64,000 nucleotides of DNA from Octadecabacter algicola (GTDB lineage: Bacteria; Pseudomonadota; Alphaproteobacteria; Rhodobacterales; Rhodobacteraceae): the NCBI RefSeq assembly GCF_021532625.1, contig NZ_JAKGAR010000001.1, forward strand, positions 310,001 through 374,000. Reading direction: 5' to 3'. Below, in pieces: positions 1 through 8,423 of this stretch. Within the stretch, counting starts at the first letter, position 1. Each line of letters starts with the position of its first letter. Both the position numbers and the translations under genes were made by a program. Under the pieces are notes generated by a model. The model had not been told where the DNA came from, searched no databases, and saw only the letters and a program-made list of their open reading frames with translations.

Positions 1-32
1 GCGGTTGCTGTGCTCAAGCGTTAAAGCAGATC

Positions 33-1199
33 CTAGTCTGGCACCTTCGCCAAGGCCCTTTGTGTCAGCGGGGGGCCAATGATCTCAAAGAAGATGGTCG
101 AGGCAACTGTGATGGCAAGAACGGCCTCACCGTGGTCTGGAAACCGTTCTGCGGCCACAATCGCCATGCCAACAGCCACACCAGCCTGGGGCATGAGAGC
201 GGCCCCAATATGGCGAACCTGTTCAACGGGCAGGCCCGCGAGCTTGGCACCAAAAGCTCCCGCAACCAGACGTGCTGTAAATCGCAGGATCACAAAGGCC
301 ACCCCGATAAGACCTGCCTTGAGCAGTTGTGACACGTCGAGTGACGCGCCTGCCATCACGAAGAATAATAACAGAAAAGGCCATTCGATGCTTTGTATGG
401 CGTGAAAGGCCCGTGTGTGGTGGGTTGCGAAATTTGCGATCACAGCACCGGTTGTCATGCCTGCGATCAGATAAGACACATCAAGCATCAACCCAATCCC
501 CGCCACCAGAAAGACCAGTCCGAGCGCTTCGATCAGGGTTGGTTCGCCCGGTTTGATGCGGCCCGACAAATATGCGCCTGGGACGCCGATCAAAACGCCC
601 AAAGCGACCGCGCCGCCAGTTTCCCACAGAGCGTCCAGTATCGCATGGCTGCCGTCGGTCGCTGTAATCAGCCCAGCGAGGGCCATCATAGCTGAGAACG
701 CCAGCAAGCCCCACGCATCATCAATTGCGACAATCCCCGTCAGAAGCCGCGTAAAGGCGTTTCTGCGCCCGCTTTCTTTGACGACATCCATTGTCGCCGC
801 AGGGTCCGTCGCTGTCGCAATACCACCAAGCAAAAGGGCCGTGACAATTGACGCACCGACAAGCCAAAGTCCCGCACTGACAAGGATCGCGGTGACGATG
901 ACAATAACGATCGAGACAATCACAATTGAACGTCCCTGAGCGGCCAACGTCGTCTTGTCCAAAGAGCCGCCCATCAAGAACGCCACCATCGTGAGCGCCG
1001 TGGGGGCTACGATTTCGTGGGCAGACCCGACGTCAAAGGGCAGAATATTCAACACGGGCGGGCCAAGCACGACACCGAGCAGGATTAACAACGTGACACG
1101 CGGCACATGAACAATGTGCCCAACCTTGTCGAGAGCAAGCCCCGCAAGGAACAAAATACCAATCGAAAGAAGGCCAATTTCAGGTGTCATAGAAAACAC
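33..1199 (-). CDS. Cation:proton antiporter, CPA2-type membrane domain
   Basis: A 388-residue, almost wholly hydrophobic protein with about 11-12 predicted membrane helices. It would exchange Na+ or K+ for protons across the inner membrane. The sequence shows a TDP motif (residues 131-133) and an Asp-Asp pair (160-161, in AIDDAWG), which correspond to the unwound-helix and ion-binding motifs of the CPA superfamily. There is no C-terminal NAD-binding (RCK/TrkA-N) or USP domain, so it is a membrane-only member. Another Met at residue 4 could also be the start. It is the last of three minus-strand genes, 22 bases after the lytic transglycosylase gene. The ion specificity cannot be read from the sequence. 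Confidence 0.85.
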   Translation of the reverse strand: MFSMTPEIGLLSIGILFLAGLALDKVGHIVHVPRVTLLILLGVVLGPPVLNILPFDVGSAHEIVAPTALTMVAFLMGGSLDKTTLAAQGRSIVIVSIVIVIVTAILVSAGLWLVGASIVTALLLGGIATATDPAATMDVVKESGRRNAFTRLLTGIVAIDDAWGLLAFSAMMALAGLITATDGSHAILDALWETGGAVALGVLIGVPGAYLSGRIKPGEPTLIEALGLVFLVAGIGLMLDVSYLIAGMTTGAVIANFATHHTRAFHAIQSIEWPFLLLFFVMAGASLDVSQLLKAGLIGVAFVILRFTARLVAGAFGAKLAGLPVEQVRHIGAALMPQAGVAVGMAIVAAERFPDHGEAVLAITVASTIFFEIIGPPLTQRALAKVPD

Positions 1200-1221
1200 T
1201 TACGCCTGCAGGCGTAAGGCT

Positions 1222-1707
1222 TCAAGCTGGGCAGTCGCGGCGAACTTCTCGGTCGCGAAGACCCGTTTCAACCAACATACAACGATCGCGAGCTTCGTAA
1301 TAGTAGCCCCGCGCATACCACATGACGGCGGTTTGTATGTCGCCGTTCGATAACAACCATGCTCCGCGCAGATAGCGGCCCGCATAAAGCAGGTTCGTTT
1401 CCGCATCGAGCAATCCGTTTGGTGGGCCCGAAAACCCCATCTGCCCAGCGGTTTCCGGTAAGATTTGCATAAGGCCGTAGTAGGGACCGTTGCGGGCCTC
1501 GGCGCGGTAGTCGCTTTCACGTTGGATGACGGCATGTAGCAACGCTTCGGGGATATCGTGGATCTCTGCGTATTTGATGACAAGTGCCCGCATTTGCGGC
1601 GTCTCGCCCGGGTTGAGGGCGATCTGGGGTGTTGGTTGTACCGGTTCAGTTCGGGGGGCACCGCAAGCGGCCAAAATGAGGATCAAGGTAAGTGCGATAG
1701 GTTTCAT
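1222..1707 (-). CDS. Lipoprotein lytic transglycosylase (SLT domain)
   Basis: Small murein lytic transglycosylase of about 161 residues that cleaves peptidoglycan glycan strands with formation of 1,6-anhydro ends. I chose the Met at 1707 because it begins a lipoprotein signal (MKPIALTLILILAAC) with a good lipobox (LAAC); a longer frame to 1761 would bury the signal peptide. The catalytic Glu lies in QRESDYRAEA and is followed by the typical GLMQILPETA segment and a C-terminal AVMWYARGYYY segment. It should act in the periplasm, anchored to a membrane. It sits between the TfoX-like gene and the antiporter gene on the same strand. Confidence 0.85.
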   Translation of the reverse strand: MKPIALTLILILAACGAPRTEPVQPTPQIALNPGETPQMRALVIKYAEIHDIPEALLHAVIQRESDYRAEARNGPYYGLMQILPETAGQMGFSGPPNGLLDAETNLLYAGRYLRGAWLLSNGDIQTAVMWYARGYYYEARDRCMLVETGLRDREVRRDCPA

Positions 1708-1766
1708 GGGACATCGGTAGCGCGGCCATCTTCGTTGATAAAGCTGTGTGGCGCAGGGCACGCGAC

Positions 1767-2093
1767 TTACCGCCGATCAATTAGTCCTATTTCATCCATG
1801 AAGGTATCGAGTTCGGACTTCTCAACGTTGAAATGCGCCGCCTTTAGAGCGTCGAATGTTTTGCGAAGCGCCTTCTTTTCCTCGCCTTGGCAATCGTTCC
1901 ACGGACGGCCTTGTAGGGCCATGTGCAACGCGTAATAGCCGATGAAATGGGGCCGGTTTCCGTTGCTTAGAAACTTTGCGTAGGCGGCATCAGCCCCCAT
2001 CTCGTGCAGGGCCTCGGCTGTCATGATGCCAGCCGCGTTATAAAGGGCTTCGGACGCGGGTCCGATATTACGAATGGTTGAGATTGCGGCCAT
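1767..2093 (-). CDS. TfoX C-terminal domain protein
   Basis: A 108-residue protein made of the TfoX/Sxy C-terminal domain only: IRNIGPASEALYNAAGI, then EALHEMGADAAYAKF, then YALHMALQGRPW. In Enterobacteria this domain is fused to an N-terminal TfoX domain in a competence regulator; here it stands alone. The open frame continues upstream to 2411, but that part is low in family resemblance, so the start is placed at the Met at 2093 just before the conserved domain. A matching stand-alone TfoX N-domain gene lies at 54939-55265. The biochemical role is unknown; helix-hairpin-helix-like nucleic-acid binding is a family-level guess. Confidence 0.7.
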   Translation of the reverse strand: MAAISTIRNIGPASEALYNAAGIMTAEALHEMGADAAYAKFLSNGNRPHFIGYYALHMALQGRPWNDCQGEEKKALRKTFDALKAAHFNVEKSELDTFMDEIGLIDRR

Positions 2094-2226
2094 CTCTGCA
2101 GAATAAACTGAGCACAGAAAAAGACCAGAGGCGCGGTGCGCGAAGTCCAATACTTTCGTTGGTCTGCCACCGCAGGCCATTGAGATAGCGCACCCAAAGG
2201 CGGGGAAGACGCGGTCCGCCACGGAT

Positions 2227-2343
2227 CTAAATGCTTGCGAAATCCTTGAATACGACAGGTTTTGGCGGGCCTGGACGTCTTCGCGTTCCGTTGGGGGACG
2301 GTCTTGGTGCCGCAGGGGGCGGTTTTGGTGTCTGGGTCGGCAT
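2227..2343 (-). CDS. Possible short proline-rich ORF with a strong ribosome binding site
   Basis: Reading the minus strand from 2343 gives a 38-codon ORF beginning MPTQTPKPPPAAPRPSP and ending at 2227. It is preceded by GAAGGAG seven bases before the ATG, one of the best Shine-Dalgarno sequences in this part of the window. The product is rich in Pro and Arg and I do not recognise it. It could be a real small gene or a translated leader for the TfoX-C gene 133 bases downstream. The case rests on the ribosome binding site alone. Confidence 0.3.
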   Translation of the reverse strand: MPTQTPKPPPAAPRPSPNGTRRRPGPPKPVVFKDFASI

Positions 2344-2695
2344 TTGGCCGCTCCTTCGTCTGGCTCAATATTAAATGGGCAATTGAGTGCGCCTCTATCC
2401 TTTGAAAGCAAAAGCTCTGGCTGGGTTAATGAAAGCTTATTGAAACGTTTGCGGCACCGTTGAGACGCTTTTGCGGCGGTATTGAAACGTCACAACGACG
2501 GGTTGCACCAAATTTGCAACATTTTTAAGCACCATTTGTTGAGAAAAGGAGATAAACACACCTGTTTCTTGCAGATTTTGGGGCAAGCTGTGGTGTTTTC
2601 ACAATATATCGTGTTATCCGTGCAGATATAGATATTGCGGGCTGCGATATCATTTTGGCCGTGGAGGACGGCCCTACGTCTTTTGGGGGAAAGAC
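2344..2695. other. AT-rich divergent intergenic region
   Basis: About 350 bases between the minus-strand group and the OmpA-like gene with no convincing protein gene. It is more AT-rich than its surroundings, especially 2510-2650, and probably holds divergent promoters. It contains the TTGArACG direct repeats listed separately. Confidence 0.4.
2440..2489 (+). repeat. Three TTGArACG direct repeats at about two helical turns
   Basis: TTGAAACG at 2440, TTGAGACG at 2460 and TTGAAACG at 2482 form direct repeats spaced 20 and 22 bases. The first two are each followed by a TTTGCGGC match at slightly different distance. This is the arrangement of a multi-site protein-binding region, but the binding protein is unknown. 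Confidence 0.4.
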
Positions 2696-3886
2696 ATGAA
2701 TTTTTTCAAACATCTACCTTGGGTTGCGCCGACTGCGGCGATTTTAGTAGTGGGATCCGGTTTTATGGATCGAATCGAACTAGGGTTTAGTAATCAGGAT
2801 GTCGATGTATACGGGGAGGCTGACGCCCCATTTGTGACAACAGAACAAGAAGACGATGCGATCGCCGCGCTGGCAGCAGTAACCGCGGCAACAACGCTAT
2901 CGCCTGTAGAAGAGCTTGAGAACGTGTCCGATACGCTGGCCGCAATGCTGGTCGAAGCTGACACTGCAGACGACGTTCAAGCAACCCGTTCGCAAGGAAT
3001 TGATCTAAGCGCCGTTCAAGAGGTTGAAATACAAGCGACGCCTGTTGCGGCGCCGACTACTCCTGTCACGACGGGGTTCTTCACGGCCGCCAAAGAGAAC
3101 CTCGCCCAAGCGACGTCTTGCGCAAACGATCTGCGCAATCTGGCGTCCCAGTCCAGGGTGTATTTCCCTAGCGGGGCCCTGAGTGGTGAATCTGCTGGGC
3201 TTGCTCAGGCGCGCCTTATCGGGACGATTGCGCAGCGCTGTCCAGGTGTGACCATTCAGGTGGAAGGGCATTCTGATCCATCAGGTGACTCTGTCGTTAA
3301 CCTACGTCTAAGCCAAGAACGGGCAGAGGCCGTGATTACCCGTGTCGCAGCGGCAGGGATCGATACATCCAAGATGGTTGCAATCGGCATGGGTGACGGG
3401 TTTCCGTCCGGTGTGACCGGTGCAGAAGATGCGGCCTATTATGACCGCCGCGTCGAATTTCGCATCATTGATACGCTCGAAACGGCTTTTGGTGCACAAC
3501 CGGTGCCGAATGCGGGCATTGTGACGGCCCGAGTGACCGAATGCGTGACCAACCTGCAAAAAGCCGCACAGGACACGTCGATCATTTATGCACCTGGGTC
3601 CGCTATTGTGTCCACGGATGCGATGGGGGCTGCGTTTGTTCTGGCTGAAATGGCGATGGACTGCCCCGAGGCACGTTTGCGCGTGATCGGTCAGCATGCG
3701 GACGAGTATGGTGGTGTCGAGGATGCAGCAACGGCCCGCTTACGGGCGATTGCGCTGATTTCTTCGATGGACAGCGCTGGTTTTGAAACATCTGAGATCA
3801 TCATGGTTGCGCCGTCAGGGCCGACACCTGTCGAAGGTCTTAGCAATGCGCGCGTCGATTTTGATGTGATCCTCGAAGAGCTATAG
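2696..3886 (+). CDS. OmpA family protein with two OmpA-like domains
   Basis: A 396-residue envelope protein. An N-terminal hydrophobic segment (about residues 8-24) serves as signal or anchor, then comes an acidic, Ala/Thr-rich linker to about residue 130. The first OmpA/MotB C-terminal domain spans about 150-260 and carries the peptidoglycan-binding pattern GHSDPSG ... LSQERAEAV. A second, weaker OmpA-like domain (about 285-396) keeps GQHADEYGG and RLRAIAL but lacks the usual Asn and LS residues, so it may not bind peptidoglycan in the same way. It likely links the outer envelope to the cell wall. A strong terminator follows 25 bases after the stop. Confidence 0.8.
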   Translation: MNFFKHLPWVAPTAAILVVGSGFMDRIELGFSNQDVDVYGEADAPFVTTEQEDDAIAALAAVTAATTLSPVEELENVSDTLAAMLVEADTADDVQATRSQGIDLSAVQEVEIQATPVAAPTTPVTTGFFTAAKENLAQATSCANDLRNLASQSRVYFPSGALSGESAGLAQARLIGTIAQRCPGVTIQVEGHSDPSGDSVVNLRLSQERAEAVITRVAAAGIDTSKMVAIGMGDGFPSGVTGAEDAAYYDRRVEFRIIDTLETAFGAQPVPNAGIVTARVTECVTNLQKAAQDTSIIYAPGSAIVSTDAMGAAFVLAEMAMDCPEARLRVIGQHADEYGGVEDAATARLRAIALISSMDSAGFETSEIIMVAPSGPTPVEGLSNARVDFDVILEEL

Positions 3887-3910
3887 CCGACCAAACCTAG
3901 TTGGTCTGTA

Positions 3911-3943
3911 AAAACGCCCGGCCAATTGGTCGGGCGTTTTCCT
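3911..3943 (+). terminator. Rho-independent terminator after the OmpA-like gene
   Basis: Perfect inverted repeat AAACGCCCG / CGGGCGTTT around a GCCAATTGGT loop, ending in a T-run. It closes the OmpA-family gene and separates it from the imelysin operon. Confidence 0.85.
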
Positions 3944-4072
3944 GTCTTTGGGTAGGGGCGTGGGGCAGGGTGAAAGAAAAACCTTTGCCTTTATAATGGG
4001 TTGTCAAGATTTAGTAGTTGAGTATTTTTATCGGGATTGACGGTTCTGACTAAATTTGTCAGGTATTGCCGC

Positions 4073-4567
4073 ATGAAGCATGAACCTGTTCCACGCGGCG
4101 GCGCACCTGTTGGCTATCTTGGCGAACTCAACACGATTGAGGCCAGTGCCATCATTTATTGGCGGCTCTGGGCAAGCGGTGCGGACGGGCAGCGTCGAGT
4201 GCAGTCTGACTTTAACACTGCCTTGGGCGAACGCGGCGGGTTTGAAGCCGTTGAGGCCCTCGCGCAAATGTTCGACCTTTGCGCCCGTCATGGTCGTCGC
4301 CCGTTTATGCGACACCATTTGGACTGCAAATGTATCGGTGCAGATGAAAGCTGTCTGGCAAACTTCATAGGATATGCTTCGGAGTGCCAAAGCGAAGATG
4401 CGGCTTTGCTCGCGTCGTTGATGGTTAATCCGAACTTATGCATGCCGTTGGCAGCAATGGCGCAGACGCTGGGCCTTGCGCTGCGTCGGATCGCGCTTTC
4501 GCCGCTGTCTGTGGCGGCAATTCAAGACCTACAAACAACAAATGAAACTCAAAAAACGATCCACTAA
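4073..4567 (+). CDS. Cys/His-rich small protein leading the imelysin operon
   Basis: A 164-residue protein I do not recognise. A TTG at 4037 would lengthen it, but the ATG at 4073 has an AGG about nine bases upstream and is preferred. There is no signal peptide or membrane segment, so it should be cytoplasmic. The middle holds a possible metal-binding cluster: C70, H73, H81, H82, C85, C87, C94 and C105, with the core HHLDCKCIGADESC. It ends nine bases before the imelysin gene, so the two are very likely co-transcribed. Given the iron-linked neighbours, an iron or redox sensor is one idea, but this is only inference. Confidence 0.7.
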   Translation: MKHEPVPRGGAPVGYLGELNTIEASAIIYWRLWASGADGQRRVQSDFNTALGERGGFEAVEALAQMFDLCARHGRRPFMRHHLDCKCIGADESCLANFIGYASECQSEDAALLASLMVNPNLCMPLAAMAQTLGLALRRIALSPLSVAAIQDLQTTNETQKTIH

Positions 4568-4576
4568 GGGACTGAC

Positions 4577-5836
4577 ATGAAAAACTTTCTACTGACAACG
4601 ACACTCTGCGTAACTGCGCCAGCTGTCTTCGCCCAAGCCCACGCGTCGGACGTGCTGACGACCTATTCCAACATCGCAGAGGCAGGTTATAAGGACAGCC
4701 TAACAACTGCGCAGACCTTGCAAGCGGCTGTTGATGCTCTCATCGCGGCCCCATCCGAGGCGAACCTGACTGCAGCCAAGGCCGCATGGCTTGCGGCGCG
4801 CGTGCCGTACCAACAGACCGAGGTCTTCCGGTTCGGCAACGCGATCGTGGACGACTGGGAAGGCAAAGTGAACGCATGGCCACTGGATGAGGGGCTGATT
4901 GATTACGTTGATGCGTCTTACGGTGGCCCAACAGATGGCAATGAATATGCCGTGCTTAACGTCATCGCGAACCCGACGTTCAAATTGTCTGGCGAAGACA
5001 TCGACGCCACCGAAATCACATCTGATTTCCTCGAAGGTCAATTGCATGAGGCCGACGGCGTTGAAGCAAACGTTGCCACTGGCTACCACGCGATTGAATT
5101 CCTTTTGTGGGGGCAAGACTTGAATGGTCACAGCGCTGGTGCGGGCAACCGTCCTTGGACAGATTACGCGGCGGGCGAAGATTGCACCAACGGCAACTGT
5201 GATCGCCGTGCGGATTACCTCAAGGCTGCTACTGAGCTTCTGGTGAGCGATCTTGATTGGATGGCTGGTCAGTGGAGCGAAGGTGGTGATGCGCGTGCAG
5301 CCGTTTTGGCCGACGATAACACGGGTATATCCATCATCCTGACCGGAATGGGATCGCTGTCTTACGGTGAAGTTGCTGGGGAACGTATGCGTCTTGGCGT
5401 CATGCTGAACGACCCAGAAGAAGAGCATTCCTGTTTTGCCGACAACACGCACAATGATCACTACTATGATGGTCTGGGCGTTCAGAACGTTTATCTGGGC
5501 AGCTACACGCGCATCGACGGGGCCGTCGTGTCTGGTGCATCCTTGGCCGATCTCGTTGCGGAACAGGACGTCGCATTGGACGGCGAAATGCAAACGAAAC
5601 TGTCAGCGACTATGCGCGAACTGGGCGACATCAAACACGCCGCGGAAGCAGGCTTTTCCTATGACATGATGCTCGAGGCGGGCAATGCGTCCGGTGAGGA
5701 TTTGATCATGGGCGGCGTGAATGCCTTCATCGACCAAACTCGTACAATCGAACGTGTCGTGGCTGCAATTGGTCTTGATGTGATTGGCATTGAAGGCTCA
5801 GATAGTCTTGATGATCCGGACGCCGTATTCCAGTAA
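4577..5836 (+). CDS. Imelysin family periplasmic protein
   Basis: A 419-residue secreted protein of the imelysin (insulin-cleaving metalloproteinase-like, IrpA/EfeO-related) family, which is linked to iron uptake. The signal peptide is MKNFLLTTTLCVTAPAVFAQA. The family's GxHxxE motif is intact as GYHAIE (H171, E174) and is followed by FLLWGQD. Cysteines near residues 196-202 (CTNGNC) may form a disulfide. Family members bind metal, and protease activity is disputed for many of them. It is the first of two imelysins flanking a di-heme oxidoreductase gene; a hairpin follows the stop codon. Confidence 0.88.
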   Translation: MKNFLLTTTLCVTAPAVFAQAHASDVLTTYSNIAEAGYKDSLTTAQTLQAAVDALIAAPSEANLTAAKAAWLAARVPYQQTEVFRFGNAIVDDWEGKVNAWPLDEGLIDYVDASYGGPTDGNEYAVLNVIANPTFKLSGEDIDATEITSDFLEGQLHEADGVEANVATGYHAIEFLLWGQDLNGHSAGAGNRPWTDYAAGEDCTNGNCDRRADYLKAATELLVSDLDWMAGQWSEGGDARAAVLADDNTGISIILTGMGSLSYGEVAGERMRLGVMLNDPEEEHSCFADNTHNDHYYDGLGVQNVYLGSYTRIDGAVVSGASLADLVAEQDVALDGEMQTKLSATMRELGDIKHAAEAGFSYDMMLEAGNASGEDLIMGGVNAFIDQTRTIERVVAAIGLDVIGIEGSDSLDDPDAVFQ

Positions 5837-5858
5837 TTGTCTGATTAGATTACAGAAC

Positions 5859-5898
5859 GGACATGCGCGGCATCTAGGTGTCGCGCATGTCCTATTTT
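5859..5898 (+). terminator. Hairpin with T-run between imelysin and oxidoreductase genes
   Basis: Eleven-base perfect stem GGACATGCGCG / CGCGCATGTCC with a 12-base loop, followed by TATTTT. It lies inside the presumed operon, so it may act as a partial terminator that lowers downstream expression relative to the first imelysin. Confidence 0.65.
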
Positions 5899-5918
5899 AA
5901 CTTGGATGCTCGCTTAAA

Positions 5919-7454
5919 ATGAAACCTCGTTCTCTTTATCTTGCTTTTATGGCGGTTCTGGCAGCACCATTTGCTTTGGCCGAAGCTGACCGATACGCGT
6001 CGATCTCGCAAGATTTTCACCTCAATGTTGTAGCACGCACACCGGCAGAACTAACGCGCATCGAGAATGTCTTGGCGCTGCCTGAAGATTTCAGCGTTCC
6101 GCAACGATTTGAGGATTTGTCAGCCGGTGCTGCAACCGTACGTGTGGTGCCCGATTCCAATGCGTTCAGCCAGCCGTCGGAAAACTTGTCGTTTGATGGT
6201 GAATTGTCATTTCGGGTGGGCAACGGGCTGTTCCGCAAAATCTGGGTTTCATCGCCGTCCTCAACGCTTGCTTCCGATGGTTTAGGGCCATTGTTCAATG
6301 CGCGGTCTTGCCAACGGTGCCACATCAAAGACGGGCGAGGGCACGTGCCCGAGGGCGACGACGACAACGCGATTTCAATGTTCTTGCGGATTTCGATCCC
6401 CGATGATGCGGCTGCCATTGCAGGCATCGAAGGGTATCACGGGACTGCGCCTGACCCGAATTACGGCGGCCAGCTGCAAGACTTTTCCTTGGCAGGAATC
6501 GCGGTGGAAAACAGGCTTGCGATTTCCTATGAAGAGATCGAAGTCTTTTTGGAGGGCGGAGAAAAAGCAAGCCTCAGGTCGCCGACCTATGAGGCTGCCG
6601 ATCTTGGATACGGCCCGCTGCACCCAGACGCAATGCTGTCCCCGCGCATCGCGCCACAAATGATTGGCCTTGGTCTTCTTGAGGCGATTGGCGCCGCTGA
6701 TATCTTGTCGTGGGCTGATCCGGATGACGTGGATGGGAATGGTATTTCGGGGCGACCAAATGTTGTTTGGTCACTTGAATATGACCGACCAATGCTGGGC
6801 CGTTTCGGGCTGAAAGCCGGGGAACCGACCGTCTTGTCACAATCGGCAGGTGCATTTGCTGGGGACATCGGGATTTCCACGCCCTTGCATCCCTCTGCCG
6901 CTGGCGATTGCACACCGGCCCAAACAGCCTGCCAGAATGCACCACATGGCGACGCCGATGTGCGTGGCTTTGAGGTTGATCAAGAGGGCCTGGATCTTGT
7001 GACGTTCTATAGCCGCAACCTTGGCGTGCCTGCGCGGCGCGACGTGGATGATCCGCTGGTTTTGCGTGGCAAAGAAGTGTTTTATTCGACAGGGTGTATC
7101 GACTGCCACCGACCGTCTTATGTGACCCAGCGCCTGACAGATCGCCCGGCCCAAAGCTTTCAGTTGATCTGGCCGTATACGGACATGTTGCTGCACGACA
7201 TGGGCAAAGGTTTGGCCGATAACCGCCCCGAAGCCGTCGCCAATGGGCAGGAATGGCGCACGCCGCCACTCTGGGGGATTGGGTTGACCGAACAGGTTTC
7301 GGGGCATACGCAATTTCTGCATGACGGTCGCGCGCGCTCATTGTTAGAAGCGGTGTTGTGGCATGGTGGTGAAGCCCAAGCCGCGCGGGATCGCGTGATT
7401 GAGATGCCACCCGAAGATCGCGCTGCTTTGATTACATTTTTGGAAAGCCTGTAG
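5919..7454 (+). CDS. Di-heme oxidoreductase (DUF1111, thiol oxidoreductase-like)
   Basis: A 511-residue exported c-type cytochrome. It has a signal peptide (to about residue 22) and two haem c attachment motifs, CQRCH at 131-135 and CIDCH at 393-397, as in the di-haem peroxidase-like DUF1111 family. It should act in the periplasm and pass electrons, but the substrate is unknown. The gene ends with TAG directly followed by the ATG of the second imelysin, so translation is probably coupled. The order imelysin / di-haem protein / imelysin / DUF1513 is, as I recall, a recurring iron-associated operon in Proteobacteria. Confidence 0.85.
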   Translation: MKPRSLYLAFMAVLAAPFALAEADRYASISQDFHLNVVARTPAELTRIENVLALPEDFSVPQRFEDLSAGAATVRVVPDSNAFSQPSENLSFDGELSFRVGNGLFRKIWVSSPSSTLASDGLGPLFNARSCQRCHIKDGRGHVPEGDDDNAISMFLRISIPDDAAAIAGIEGYHGTAPDPNYGGQLQDFSLAGIAVENRLAISYEEIEVFLEGGEKASLRSPTYEAADLGYGPLHPDAMLSPRIAPQMIGLGLLEAIGAADILSWADPDDVDGNGISGRPNVVWSLEYDRPMLGRFGLKAGEPTVLSQSAGAFAGDIGISTPLHPSAAGDCTPAQTACQNAPHGDADVRGFEVDQEGLDLVTFYSRNLGVPARRDVDDPLVLRGKEVFYSTGCIDCHRPSYVTQRLTDRPAQSFQLIWPYTDMLLHDMGKGLADNRPEAVANGQEWRTPPLWGIGLTEQVSGHTQFLHDGRARSLLEAVLWHGGEAQAARDRVIEMPPEDRAALITFLESL

Positions 7455-8423
7455 ATGAAAATCGCATACCCTGTCTTGCTTGCAACAACTTTGTTGACGC
7501 CTCTCGCCGTTGCAGCTGATCCGCGCGTCGAGGCCGTTCTGGATCAACATATTCTGCCAAGGTATCACGCCCTGACCGATGCGACTGCGGCACTCGCAAA
7601 CGCTGACGGCTGCGATGTCGTTGCTGAGTGGGAAGCTGCGACAGAGGCATGGATCGCCGTGTCTCATCTGCGGTTTGGCCCGTCTGAGGTCGACAACCGC
7701 GCGTTTTCCCTTGCGTTCTGGCCTGATCCGCGCGGATCGACCCCGACCGCGTTGATGACCCTATTGTCAGATGACGCTCCCGCAATTGCGGATGCGTCCG
7801 TGGCGGGGCGCGGGTTTTATGCGCTGGAGTATCTGCTGTTTGATGATGCGTTCAGCGACGTCGATGGGCGATGTGACTTAATCGCGGGTTTGGCACAGGA
7901 CGCCCATGCAACCGCCTATGCAATCGAAGCCGACTGGGTTGATCACTACGCCGATCTGCTGCGCACCACCGGCAATGACACCTACCGCAATGATACCGAA
8001 GCGTTGCAGCAGCTCTATGGTGCGATCACGGGGGGGCTGGATTTTGCGGTTACAAAACGGCTTGGCGTTCCCATGGGCACGTTCGAGCGTCCTCGGCCGC
8101 GTTTGGCCGAAATGCGGCGTTCAGGCAGGTCGTTGGACAATGTCGCGGTGGTTCTTGAAAGCCTTGAAGAAATGGCGCACCTGCTGTCTGGGGGCGATCC
8201 AGACGATGCCATCGCTCTAAAGTTCTATGCGGCACTTACGGCGTGGGACAGTGTTGCTGAGCTCGAAGGCGGCGCTGATTTTAGCATCGTCGCGGACCCG
8301 TTGGGCCGCTTTAAGGTCGAAGTCCTACAAAACCGGATCTCGGAGATCCGAACTTACCTGAGCGAAGACCTCGGCCCGAAGATCGGCGTCATTGAGGGTT
8401 TCAATGCGGATGATGGCGACTGA
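7455..8423 (+). CDS. Second imelysin-like protein with altered GxHxxE motif
   Basis: A 322-residue protein with a signal peptide (MKIAYPVLLATTLLTPLAVAA) and imelysin-type helical sequence. The metal-binding motif reads GFYALE, so the conserved His is replaced by Tyr (residue 122) while the Glu is kept. It therefore may not bind metal as the first imelysin does. It starts immediately after the di-haem gene and overlaps the DUF1513 gene by one base, so it is firmly part of the operon. The paired imelysins may have split catalytic or binding and structural roles; this is inference. Confidence 0.83.
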   Translation: MKIAYPVLLATTLLTPLAVAADPRVEAVLDQHILPRYHALTDATAALANADGCDVVAEWEAATEAWIAVSHLRFGPSEVDNRAFSLAFWPDPRGSTPTALMTLLSDDAPAIADASVAGRGFYALEYLLFDDAFSDVDGRCDLIAGLAQDAHATAYAIEADWVDHYADLLRTTGNDTYRNDTEALQQLYGAITGGLDFAVTKRLGVPMGTFERPRPRLAEMRRSGRSLDNVAVVLESLEEMAHLLSGGDPDDAIALKFYAALTAWDSVAELEGGADFSIVADPLGRFKVEVLQNRISEIRTYLSEDLGPKIGVIEGFNADDGD

